Made by a program: the position numbers and the translations under genes
DNA from: Candidatus Berkiella cookevillensis
Lineage (GTDB): Bacteria > Pseudomonadota > Gammaproteobacteria > Berkiellales > Berkiellaceae
Length of the DNA: 64,000 nucleotides
Direction: 5' to 3'
Assembly: GCF_001431315.2 (NCBI RefSeq)
Contig: NZ_LKHV02000001.1
Location: forward strand, 620,001 to 684,000
The notes under the pieces: generated by a model
Told to the model about the DNA's origin: nothing
Seen by the model: only the letters and a program-made list of their open reading frames with translations
The model's database searches: none
Shown: one piece after another, positions 1-7,887 of the stretch
Layout: each line of letters begins with the position of its first letter
Position numbering within the stretch: position 1 is the first letter of the stretch

Positions 1-851
1 CTCGTAAAGATGTGAACCCTGATGAAGCTGTTGCCTTAGGTGCTGCGATTCAAGGTGCTGTTTTATCGGGTGAAGTGAAGGACGTTTTATTACTCGACGT
101 AACACCTTTATCATTGGGTATTGAGACAATGGGCGGTGTGATGACCAAATTGATTGAGAAAAACACCACTATCCCAACGAAGAAGAGCCAAGTCTTCTCA
201 ACCGCTGAAGATAGCCAAACCGCTGTTACAATTCGTGTTTTCCAAGGTGAGCGTGAGCAAGCAGCACAAAATAAATTCTTAGGTCAATTTGATCTAACCA
301 ATATTCCTTTAGCACCTAGAGGAACACCACAAATCGAAGTGACTTTTGATATCGATGCCAATGGTATTTTGCATGTGTCTGCTCAAGATAAAGCCACAGG
401 TAAACAACAATCCATTGTTGTGAAAGCATCAAGCGGTTTAAGCGATGATGAAGTACAAAAAATGGTGAGAGACGCTGAAGTACATGCTGAAGAAGATAAA
501 GCATTCCATGAACTTGTTTCTGCTCGAAATCATGCGGACAGTTTGATCCATGCCAGTGAAAAATCTATGAAAGAACTGGGCGATAAAGTTGATCCTAAAG
601 AGCGCGCTGATATTGAATCTGCGGTTTCTGAGCTAAAAGAAGCCATTAAGAGTAATGATAAAGGTGTGATTGAAAAGAAAACAGAAAAGCTCACAGACGC
701 TTCTGCCAAGTTAGCGCAAAGAATGTATTCACAAACTGATGCGCAAGCAAATCAAGGTGGAGGTGCTGCAGGTGATGCTGAGCACGCAAGCGGCAAGGAA
801 GAGGACGTTGTTGATGCTGATTTTGAAGAAGTGAAAGAAAATAAATCTTAA
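1..851 (+). CDS. dnaK: Chaperone DnaK (Hsp70), C-terminal part, cut by window start
   Basis: Reading frame 3 is open from the window edge and begins inside the conserved [17 protein letters not shown] segment that closes the Hsp70 ATPase domain, so the ATPase domain lies outside the window. What remains is the linker ([16 protein letters not shown]), the beta-sandwich peptide-binding domain and the helical lid, ending in an acidic tail ([17 protein letters not shown]) typical of proteobacterial DnaK. DnaK is the ATP-dependent cytosolic folding chaperone working with DnaJ and GrpE. The next gene is dnaJ, 100 bases on, as in most Gammaproteobacteria. The GTG at 12 is not a real start. Identification is essentially certain. 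Confidence 0.98.
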   Translation, partial: RKDVNPDEAVALGAAIQGAVLSGEVKDVLLLDVTPLSLGIETMGGVMTKLIEKNTTIPTKKSQVFSTAEDSQTAVTIRVFQGEREQAAQNKFLGQFDLTNIPLAPRGTPQIEVTFDIDANGILHVSAQDKATGKQQSIVVKASSGLSDDEVQKMVRDAEVHAEEDKAFHELVSARNHADSLIHASEKSMKELGDKVDPKERADIESAVSELKEAIKSNDKGVIEKKTEKLTDASAKLAQRMYSQTDAQANQGGGAAGDAEHASGKEEDVVDADFEEVKENKS

Positions 852-882
852 TTTCTTTGTTTGAACGCTTAAATGAAATAAG

Positions 883-906
883 CCCGGAGTAGTCTATCTC
901 TCCGGG
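883..906 (+). terminator. Hairpin between dnaK and dnaJ (partial terminator or mRNA stabiliser)
   Basis: CCCGGAG (883-889) pairs perfectly with CTCCGGG (900-906) around a 10-base loop, followed by a short pyrimidine run (TTTCCCTTT). An alternative longer pairing, AAGCCC (880-885) with GGGCTT (919-924), encloses it. The T-run is interrupted, so this may attenuate rather than end transcription, giving less dnaJ than dnaK mRNA. That role is inferred. Confidence 0.5.
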
Positions 907-951
907 TTTCCCTTTGGTGGGCTTGAATAAAATTATCGGATGGTAAGTTGA

Positions 952-2094
952 ATGTCTAAACCTGATTATTATGAAACGCTTGGGGTCGCACGCTCGGCTT
1001 CAGAAGCAGAAATAAAAAAAGCTTATCGTAAATTAGCGATGCAACATCATCCTGATCGCAATGAGGGTAATAAAGCTTCTGAAGAAAAATTTAAAGCTGC
1101 GACAGAAGCTTATGAAGTGTTGTCTGATTCGCAAAAACGAAAGGCTTATGATCAATTTGGGCATGCGGGTGTCGATCCTTCTGCTGGTTTTGGACGTGGG
1201 GCTGGTGGCTTTAGTGGGCAAGCCGGTGGTTTTGGAGATATGTTTAATGACATATTTTCCGATATTTTTGGAGCTGCTGCAGGTGGTCGAGGCGGTCAAG
1301 GGCATTCACGAGGTGCAGATTATAAATACAGTTTAGAGTTGACCTTGGAGGAAGCCGCTAAGGGTAAATCTGTTCATATCAAAGTACCCAGTTGGGTGAA
1401 ATGTAGTACCTGTGAAGGGAGTGGTGCTAAAAAGGGCACGCATCCTAAGACCTGTGCTAGCTGTCATGGTCATGGCCAGATTCGTATGCAGCAAGGTTTC
1501 TTTTCTGTTCAACAAACCTGTCCTACTTGTCGAGGCGAAGGGCAAGTAATCAGTGATCCTTGCACCTCATGCCGAGGTCAAGGTCGTACACAAGAAGAGA
1601 AGAAGCTACAAGTTAAAATTCCACCAGGTGTGGATGATGGTGATAGAATTCGACTTTCTGGTGAAGGTGAAATGCCTGCAAGAGGTGGCGTTGCTGGAGA
1701 TTTATACGTTCAAGTACAGATCAAACCGCATGCTATTTTTGAAAGGGATGGGTCTCATTTATATTGTGAAGTTCCCATTACTTTTATTACAGCCGCTTTG
1801 GGAGGGGAAGTAGAAATACCTACCCTAGAAGGAAAACTCAAGCTAAAAATTCCTGCAGAAACGCAAACTGGAAAAGTATTCAAGTTGAAAGGCAAAGGCA
1901 TTCAACCCGTGAGAGGTGGTGCAGCTGGCGATCTTAACTGCCGAATCTTTGTTGAAACGCCAGTGGATTTAAATCGTAAACAAAAGACACTCTTAAAAGA
2001 ATTTGAGACAGAGATCAACAACAATGGTGCTCATAATCCGCGCATTAACCGTTGGATGGGACGTGTCAAAGAGTTTATGGATAACTTAAAATAG
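952..2094 (+). CDS. dnaJ: Chaperone protein DnaJ (Hsp40)
   Basis: Co-chaperone that delivers unfolded clients to DnaK and stimulates its ATPase. The 380-residue protein has the whole type I layout: an N-terminal J domain with the HPD tripeptide near residue 34, a Gly/Phe-rich linker (about 75-120), a zinc domain with four CxxCxGxG motifs ([32 protein letters not shown], about 145-215) and a C-terminal substrate-binding domain. Length matches the family (E. coli 376). It follows dnaK and is 7 bases upstream of dapB, so the three are probably cotranscribed. The ATG at 952 gives the normal [12 protein letters not shown] start. Confidence 0.98.
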   Translation: MSKPDYYETLGVARSASEAEIKKAYRKLAMQHHPDRNEGNKASEEKFKAATEAYEVLSDSQKRKAYDQFGHAGVDPSAGFGRGAGGFSGQAGGFGDMFNDIFSDIFGAAAGGRGGQGHSRGADYKYSLELTLEEAAKGKSVHIKVPSWVKCSTCEGSGAKKGTHPKTCASCHGHGQIRMQQGFFSVQQTCPTCRGEGQVISDPCTSCRGQGRTQEEKKLQVKIPPGVDDGDRIRLSGEGEMPARGGVAGDLYVQVQIKPHAIFERDGSHLYCEVPITFITAALGGEVEIPTLEGKLKLKIPAETQTGKVFKLKGKGIQPVRGGAAGDLNCRIFVETPVDLNRKQKTLLKEFETEINNNGAHNPRINRWMGRVKEFMDNLK

Positions 2095-2101
2095 GATTTT
2101 T

Positions 2102-2905
2102 ATGTCACAGGATGTTCGGATTGCCATTGCAGGGATTGCTGGAAAAATGGGACTTGCGATTGCCAAAAGAGCTGCAGCACATAATCTGCAGCTTCGAGTC
2201 GCTACAATTTCTCCTTCGCAAGATGCAACTCAGACCGTCGGGGCAATGATTGCATCACCTGGCTATGACTTTTTTCCTATACACCATCTAGAAGATCAAC
2301 GAGATGCCTTTGATGTATTGATTGATTTCACAACACCAGAGGCTACTCTGCATCATGTGAAGCTTTGTTCTGAACTTAAAAAATCGATTGTCATAGGTAC
2401 GACTGGCTTGGACGAGCAAAAGCAGTCAGCCTTAGCGCAATATGCTAAAGAAATTGCCATTGTGTTTGCACCTAACATGAGTAGAGGTGTCAATATCACG
2501 CTTAATTTGTTGGAAAAATTAACGCAAGTCATTGGTCACGAAGCAGATATTGAGATCTTAGAAGCACACCATCGTTATAAGAAAGATGCGCCTTCAGGCA
2601 CTGCGCTTAACATGGGGGAAACCATTGCCAAGGAATTGGGCAAGCCTTTGAAAGAGCTTGCAAGTTTTTCGCGTCATGGTATTTCTGAATCAGGGAGAGA
2701 AAAGAAAATAGGCTTTTCGGTGATTCGTGCAGGCGATATTGTGGGGGAGCATACTACAATCTTTGCGTTATCAGGTGAGCGCCTTGAAATTAAGCATGTA
2801 GCAAGCAGCCGAGATACCTTCGCAGAAGGTGCATTAACAGCCGCACGGTGGATTCAAGATAAGGCTGCGGGGCTTTATACGATGCAAGATGTATTAGGGC
2901 TTTGA
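2102..2905 (+). CDS. dapB: 4-hydroxy-tetrahydrodipicolinate reductase
   Basis: NAD(P)H-dependent reductase of the lysine/diaminopimelate pathway, needed for peptidoglycan cross-links and lysine. The 267-residue protein carries the N-terminal dinucleotide loop GIAGKMG (about 11-17), the GTTGL segment near 100, the APNMSRGVN segment near 125 and the signature EAHHRYKKDAPSGTA (about 154-168) with the catalytic His-His and substrate-binding Lys. Length equals the usual about 270. It starts 7 bases after dnaJ. The dnaJ-dapB-carA order is common in Gammaproteobacteria, but here it is interrupted before carA by about 3.7 kb of accessory genes. Confidence 0.98.
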   Translation: MSQDVRIAIAGIAGKMGLAIAKRAAAHNLQLRVATISPSQDATQTVGAMIASPGYDFFPIHHLEDQRDAFDVLIDFTTPEATLHHVKLCSELKKSIVIGTTGLDEQKQSALAQYAKEIAIVFAPNMSRGVNITLNLLEKLTQVIGHEADIEILEAHHRYKKDAPSGTALNMGETIAKELGKPLKELASFSRHGISESGREKKIGFSVIRAGDIVGEHTTIFALSGERLEIKHVASSRDTFAEGALTAARWIQDKAAGLYTMQDVLGL

Positions 2906-2998
2906 TAAGCCTATTTTTAGTTCTTAGTCCTGATGAACCCATAAATTTCTTCCGCTTAGCTGCCTATTAAGCTTCTTTGTCTTGTAAAAGTTATCTGA

Positions 2999-3026
2999 TT
3001 GACCAATTTTTGAAACAGCCTATAAT
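2999..3026 (+). promoter_or_regulatory. Sigma70-type promoter for the orphan membrane protein
   Basis: TTGACC (2999-3004), a 16-base spacer and a perfect TATAAT (3021-3026). The box lies 48 bases before the start of the following gene and points towards it. It is among the best consensus matches in the window. Confidence 0.7.
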
Positions 3027-3073
3027 CGCCCTCAATTGAACTTTTAAATCATTGAATCATTGAGAGGCTTGTT

Positions 3074-3667
3074 ATGCTTGATTTTATCACTTCATTTTTT
3101 AGTAGTAATACCCCAGAACCTTTATGTAAAGCAGCAGATATGCTTTGTAATACCTTGGAAGGCTATGGTTATGAAGTACATTCATCAGATATGTTGATTA
3201 ATGCTGCGCAAAGTGTATCTGATATGTCTGGCCTATCTGAAAATGCATCTTATTTAACCATTGTTGCAAGTGCAGTGGCAGGCACTGTTGCGGTTATGTA
3301 TGGTGTTACTTCTGCTGCTAAAGCAGTTATGAATCGTTCAAATGAGAAAACAATTCCGCACACAGAAGAATTGATTAGAGTACTTAAGCCAAGCGATACA
3401 AGCGACGCTGTTGCATTTGTAGTAAAGCCTTCTCATCAAAAATTGGTTGATGGGTATAATAATGTTGGGGCTAAAGAAGCCGTTAGCAAAATGAGTCCAG
3501 CAGTCTTAGCGGTTTTTAACGAATTATCTGAAGGGCAAGTGATTGCGTTTGGAAGAAAACTGGGTCAAGCACTCCTGAAATTCCAAAAGATGAATACAGA
3601 AGCACAAATTGAACTACTTAAGGCTTTAGACGGTGCAGATGTTGATTCTAAAGTAAAATTGCGTTAA
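3074..3667 (+). CDS. Orphan single-helix membrane protein, unknown function
   Basis: I do not recognise this 197-residue protein. Residues about 60-82 form one hydrophobic Ala/Val/Gly-rich helix (YLTIVASAVAGTVAVMYGV). The N-terminal 55 residues are mildly acidic with two Cys, and the C-terminal half (about 90-197) is soluble, mostly helical and rich in Lys/Glu. There is no signal peptide or lipobox. The gene stands alone: its own promoter is upstream, a hairpin follows the stop, and it interrupts the usual dapB-carA neighbourhood. This isolation suggests a lineage-specific accessory gene. GAGAGG at 3061-3066 is a plausible ribosome-binding site for the ATG. Real gene likely; function open. 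Confidence 0.75.
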   Translation: MLDFITSFFSSNTPEPLCKAADMLCNTLEGYGYEVHSSDMLINAAQSVSDMSGLSENASYLTIVASAVAGTVAVMYGVTSAAKAVMNRSNEKTIPHTEELIRVLKPSDTSDAVAFVVKPSHQKLVDGYNNVGAKEAVSKMSPAVLAVFNELSEGQVIAFGRKLGQALLKFQKMNTEAQIELLKALDGADVDSKVKLR

Positions 3668-3674
3668 TCATCAG

Positions 3675-3707
3675 AAATGCCAATCAGTTAAGAGTAAATT
3701 GGCATTT
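3675..3707 (+). terminator. Hairpin after the orphan membrane protein gene
   Basis: A perfect 10-bp inverted repeat, AAATGCCAAT (3675-3684) and ATTGGCATTT (3698-3707), with a 13-base loop, 8 bases after the stop codon. There is no long T-run, so terminator function is probable but not certain. Confidence 0.45.
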
Positions 3708-3718
3708 AATAGAATTAC

Positions 3719-3885
3719 GAATGAGCGCAGCGAATTGATTTTCTTTCTTTGTTATCAAAGAAAGAGGCACCTTTAGGTGCAGAGAAGGATTTATAAAATA
3801 AAGATTAAAAAAATCCATCTGCTCACTAAAGTGAGCTTCTTCCCTTGATACCAAGGGAAGATAATCATTTACTTCGTTCATTTCT
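3719..3885. repeat. Palindrome cluster with four perfect hairpins
   Basis: Between two convergent genes lie four perfect hairpins in a row: CTTTCTTTG/CAAAGAAAG (3733-3754), GCACCT/AGGTGC (3757-3770), GCTCACT/AGTGAGC (3821-3836) and CTTCCCTTG/CAAGGGAAG (3839-3860). They are flanked by an imperfect outer inverted repeat (GAATGAGCGCAGCGAATTGATT near 3719 against AATCATTTACTTCGTTCATT near 3865). The outer motif recurs at about 54443 (AATGAGCGTAGCGAATGATT), so this is a dispersed element. It probably also acts as a bidirectional transcription barrier. Confidence 0.7.
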
Positions 3886-3924
3886 TATTTTTGAAACAGC
3901 TTTTAGATATATCAATTACCCTAT

Positions 3925-4665
3925 CTAATCTTTGCTGGTATTTGTATAAATACCTAGACCGAAAATAAAACTGTCTTTAAGCGAGATGATGCGAATATTT
4001 CCAGGCTGATTGCTTTTAAAAGTGTTAAAGCGTGAAGTATCTTCGAAGCTAATACTGCCTCTTAAACCAATATTGTGTGTTAATTTATACTGTAATCCTG
4101 CCATTAATCTTAAAATGGTTTTTCTTTTATCGAAAGTAAAGCTTTGTGGAACAGCTAAGGGTACGCCATTCAGACTTGTTAAATCATCGATAAATTTAGG
4201 GTGAGAACGTGCAACACCCATACTTGCAATTAACTCTGTTCTACAGCGTTTATCAAAGGGAATAGGATAAAAGCCAATGACATTGGCTGAGAAGGATTTG
4301 AATTCTGCGTGGGACTGATGTGCTTCTGTTGGTCCAGCAGGTGGAATAAAAACGCCTAAAACGACATTGTTGCCTCCAAAAACACGTGCTTCATTTTTGA
4401 TATTGCTTTTACTAAGGGTAAGTTCTAAACCAAAATATTCAAGAAAACGAACACCCGTATACAATTGGCCTTGATGAAATTGTGATGCAAAAATATTATC
4501 GCCTTGTCCCTTATGCAAAGGTGTTTCTCGGTACTGAAGATCTAAGCCTAAATAGGGGTAGATAGGATATCCAAAAAAATAAGCGGCATGCGTTACAGAG
4601 GGCAATAAAAGTATTAAGAGTGCTGTGGGTAGAAACTTCAACAAGCATTTTTTTAAGGCGTGCAT
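3925..4665 (-). CDS. Outer-membrane beta-barrel protein, unknown function
   Basis: A 246-residue exported protein. From the ATG at 4665 it begins MHALKKCLLKFLP, followed by a hydrophobic core and an AxA-like cleavage region (THAAY), a normal signal peptide. The mature part alternates polar and hydrophobic residues with many aromatic strand ends (GVRFLEYFGLELTLS, YKLTHNIGLRGSISF, FIFGLGIYTN), as in 8-strand OmpA/OmpW-like or porin-opacity barrels, and the last strand ends near the C-terminus. The frame is open up to 4740, but the 4665 ATG is preferred: an AAGGAC ribosome-binding site precedes it and the signal peptide then sits at the N-terminus. The gene is alone on this strand. Barrel class is confident; function is not known. 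Confidence 0.75.
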   Translation of the reverse strand: MHALKKCLLKFLPTALLILLLPSVTHAAYFFGYPIYPYLGLDLQYRETPLHKGQGDNIFASQFHQGQLYTGVRFLEYFGLELTLSKSNIKNEARVFGGNNVVLGVFIPPAGPTEAHQSHAEFKSFSANVIGFYPIPFDKRCRTELIASMGVARSHPKFIDDLTSLNGVPLAVPQSFTFDKRKTILRLMAGLQYKLTHNIGLRGSISFEDTSRFNTFKSNQPGNIRIISLKDSFIFGLGIYTNTSKD

Positions 4666-4906
4666 TTTCTTTGTCCTTAGTATCAACAATTCCCTAGACT
4701 CAAATAATATCACATTCTTCTCAATTTTATGTATATACACCCCAAGAAGTTACTTAATAAACTTGTATATACAAAGATATCTATAACGAAAATATCAAAG
4801 CTTAAAGGGAATTATTTGATTGCGCTGTAGTCCAAGCAGTAAGAAAAGGAACTTTAAGGTTATTGAAGGATTATTTGATTAAATAAGCTGTCTGTAGGAG
4901 CAGTTC

Positions 4907-6616
4907 ATGCCCAAAGTTTATGAACCCGCAGATTTAGGTCGTTTAAAGCGCGCCTATGATGAATTAGAAGATAAAGAATCCCCAGAAGAAATTTTGGAGC
5001 TTTTAGGATGGTATAGGCCTGTTAAAGCAAGTGAAGGCGCTAAAAGTAGAATTGATAAATCTAAAGTGAAGGAGCTATTAGAACAAGGGCTTGATCTGGA
5101 TCAGATTGCAAAGTTTAAAGCCGTAAAAGGCTTGAAAGACGCCTCTCACAAAACATTCATTATTGAGACACTTATTGATATTGGGCAAGATATTGCGTAT
5201 GCAGTGTGGGACTTTTTGTCTTGGCGCAAAGTTAAAACTTCTCTGACCATTGTTGGATCTATTGGTGCTGGCGCTGGTATTGGTGCGTTATTGGGTACCT
5301 TGGTATTTCCTGGCTTAGGCACATTAATTGGAGGGGCTATTGGGGGGGCAATTACAACGGGTTTGGCTGCAGTGGGAGGGGTTATTGGCACGAGTGTATT
5401 AGGTGCCTTTTTAGGTAGTATTATTGGCAAAAAAACATCTGATGCATTATTTAAACATGAAAAACGTTTTCAACCTTCTAGACGTTTTACGCGTAAAATT
5501 AAAAGTAAATTTTCTATCAACACCAGCACAGTTGATATGATGAATGGATATTTATGGAATCGTGAGAGGGCGGTTTCCAGTAAAACCATGAAAAAATACT
5601 ATAAAAAACTAAGAAATGAAACCATTAAAAAAGCTAAGCCAGAAGCAATGGAGCAGTTGGGTTATTTCTTTATTCAGGAATTAAGGCTATTAGAATTAGA
5701 AAGACAACGTCAACCCTCTAATTTAGAATTGCTAAGTGAAATTGATGCAGTTAAACATATTCTGAAAAAAATGGCGAATGCAAAGTTGTCAGATGATTTG
5801 AAATTACAAATTAAATCACAATTAAAAGACTATAAAGACAGAGAATTGAATGGAAAACCATTACCAGATGAACACTTTAAAAAGCTACGAAAAGCAGTGG
5901 CAGTAGAACAAAAAAGTGAAAGATCTTTAACAACAGAGATGGATGATTTAGAGAAAGAAGCGAAAGAAGAGAAGAAAGCGAAGAAAAAACGAAGTGCTGA
6001 TTTGGATACAGCAACAGGTGATTTGTCTAGAACCGTGTCTGGATTGTCTCCTGTACGCTCTCCAAGTATGTTATTTTCGAAGGAAACAACAGAAAATACC
6101 GATGTTAGTGGAGCAGCCTCTCGCCCATTGAATCTAGAAACAGTTGCGCGTGCCCTAACGAGATCTTTTGTGGATTCTTTGGCCGCTCAAGGTTATGTGA
6201 TTGAGCAGTCTGCAGCAGAATGGTCAGATCCATTACAGTATTCTTATAAAATACAAGGTACAAGTTTTAAAATGGATATGAGAACTGCTTCTGACATGGG
6301 CTTGGGTAATATCAGTGTTGCCCAAAAAGAATTAATCAGTCGAAATAAAGAAAATACCGCTCTGCTGATTGCTCAGCAAGCTTTGCAATATTCGCAGCAA
6401 ACCGGGCAAACAGAATTTGAAGTAATCTCTAATAAAGATAGGGAAATAGCCATTCAAATCAGTGCAGCCTTACTCAAGGTAGGTTTAAAGCCCAAGCTGG
6501 ATGTCAAGGAGTATAGCCTAGAAGAGCAACGTTTGATTATGACAGATGCAGAAAAGCTAGTTAAGAAACAATCCGCAAGGCTAACCCCCTTTCCAAACCA
6601 GTCATCGGGTGGTTAA
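4907..6616 (+). CDS. Large protein with glycine-zipper membrane segment; possible secreted effector
   Basis: A 569-residue protein I cannot assign to a family. Layout: a charged N-terminal region (1-110); a very Gly/Ala-rich hydrophobic stretch (about 113-174, repeated GxxxG such as GAGAGIGALLG and GGAIGGAIT) able to form a membrane hairpin; a long basic helical region (about 180-340); a Lys/Glu coiled coil (about 330-365, EKEAKEEKKAKKKR); a Ser/Thr linker; and a compact alpha/beta domain (about 410-545). There is no signal peptide. TAGGAG at 4894-4899 supports the ATG at 4907. It sits alone in an accessory patch. This build resembles type IV-secreted effectors of intracellular bacteria, but that is inference. 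Confidence 0.75.
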   Translation: MPKVYEPADLGRLKRAYDELEDKESPEEILELLGWYRPVKASEGAKSRIDKSKVKELLEQGLDLDQIAKFKAVKGLKDASHKTFIIETLIDIGQDIAYAVWDFLSWRKVKTSLTIVGSIGAGAGIGALLGTLVFPGLGTLIGGAIGGAITTGLAAVGGVIGTSVLGAFLGSIIGKKTSDALFKHEKRFQPSRRFTRKIKSKFSINTSTVDMMNGYLWNRERAVSSKTMKKYYKKLRNETIKKAKPEAMEQLGYFFIQELRLLELERQRQPSNLELLSEIDAVKHILKKMANAKLSDDLKLQIKSQLKDYKDRELNGKPLPDEHFKKLRKAVAVEQKSERSLTTEMDDLEKEAKEEKKAKKKRSADLDTATGDLSRTVSGLSPVRSPSMLFSKETTENTDVSGAASRPLNLETVARALTRSFVDSLAAQGYVIEQSAAEWSDPLQYSYKIQGTSFKMDMRTASDMGLGNISVAQKELISRNKENTALLIAQQALQYSQQTGQTEFEVISNKDREIAIQISAALLKVGLKPKLDVKEYSLEEQRLIMTDAEKLVKKQSARLTPFPNQSSGG

Positions 6617-6691
6617 CACTCTTTCGTAGACATCTCTGGCAATATCCGTTAGAATCTCGCCGTTTGTGTTTTTCTCAGCGGGGAGGGGCTT

Positions 6692-7885
6692 TTGACAAAT
6701 CATCCGGCAGTTTTAGCGCTTGAGGATGGGACAATATTCAAAGGAATTGCGTTTGGACATATTACTGAAGCTATTTGCCTCTCAGTAGGCGAAGTCGTTT
6801 TTAATACATCCATTTCTGGCTATCAAGAAATTATCACCGATCCTTCTTATACTGATCAAATTATCACTTTAACCTATCCTCAAATTGGCAATGTTGGTAT
6901 TAGTACCGAGGATAGAGAATCTAACAGAATTTACGCCAAAGGGCTTATTGTCCGCCAATTACCAAAGCAAACAAGCAACTGGCGTTCGCAATTAACACTC
7001 ACACAATTTTTAGCAGAGCAAAAAATTATTGGTTTAGCCAATATTGATACACGCGCTCTGACGAGAGTATTGCGAGAGAAGGGAGCCTTGAATGGCTGTA
7101 TTGTTGCTGCTCCCGTGATTGATGAAAGTTTAATTCAAAGTGCAGTTGCTAAAGCCAAAAGCTTTGAAGGTTTAAATGGTAAAAATTTAGCAAAAACAGT
7201 ATCTGTTACTGAGCCTTATGTTTGGAAAGAAGGTGGATTCTGGGATAGCCCAAAACCACAAAAAAATGCCACTGAAAAACATTTTAAAGTATTGGTATTG
7301 GATTATGGTATTAAGAAAACCATATTGCGCGTCTTAGATGAATTAGGCTGCCATTTGCAGGTAATGCCCTATGACACAACAGCAGAAGAGATTTTACAAT
7401 ATAATCCTGATGGTGTATTTCTCTCTAATGGTCCAGGCGATCCTAAAGCATGTACGACAGCGATTAGGACAATTCAAGCACTCGTTAACGAAAAGATTCC
7501 CTTGTTTGGTATTTGTTTAGGTTTTCAATTACTTGGTTTGGCGCTGGGTGCAAAGACCATTAAAATGAAATTTGGTCATCATGGTGGTAATCACCCTGTG
7601 CAGTGTGAAAGCACTAAACAAGTGTACATTACAAGTCAAAATCATGGTTTTGCTGTCGATGAGGCAACACTCCCTATCAATTTACTCACAACACACCGTT
7701 CTTTGTTTGATAGAACCTTACAAGGATTTAGACACAAAGATCTGCCTATTTTTGGATTTCAGGGGCATCCTGAAGCAGGCCCGGGTCCCAACGATGCTAG
7801 GGTGCTGTTTCAAACTTTTATTGACTCGATGCTCAGCTATCAAAAAAATAAAGATGCCCTAAAACTCACCATGGTAACCGAATAA
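6692..7885 (+). CDS. carA: Carbamoyl-phosphate synthase, small (glutaminase) subunit
   Basis: Hydrolyses glutamine and passes ammonia to CarB for carbamoyl phosphate, the precursor of arginine and pyrimidines. The 397-residue protein has the CarA N-terminal domain ([14 protein letters not shown]) and a C-terminal class I amidotransferase domain with the nucleophile Cys in [11 protein letters not shown] (about residue 274) and the His/Glu pair in [14 protein letters not shown] (about 355-368). The start is TTG at 6692, chosen because GGGGAGGGG lies immediately upstream and the N-terminus then matches the family. carB follows after 2 bases, so translation is coupled. Confidence 0.97.
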   Translation: MTNHPAVLALEDGTIFKGIAFGHITEAICLSVGEVVFNTSISGYQEIITDPSYTDQIITLTYPQIGNVGISTEDRESNRIYAKGLIVRQLPKQTSNWRSQLTLTQFLAEQKIIGLANIDTRALTRVLREKGALNGCIVAAPVIDESLIQSAVAKAKSFEGLNGKNLAKTVSVTEPYVWKEGGFWDSPKPQKNATEKHFKVLVLDYGIKKTILRVLDELGCHLQVMPYDTTAEEILQYNPDGVFLSNGPGDPKACTTAIRTIQALVNEKIPLFGICLGFQLLGLALGAKTIKMKFGHHGGNHPVQCESTKQVYITSQNHGFAVDEATLPINLLTTHRSLFDRTLQGFRHKDLPIFGFQGHPEAGPGPNDARVLFQTFIDSMLSYQKNKDALKLTMVTE

Positions 7886-7887
7886 TT

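Noticed and set aside
4666-4740. N-terminal extension of the outer-membrane protein
   Set aside because: It would bury the signal peptide; AAGGAC before the ATG at 4665 supports the shorter form.
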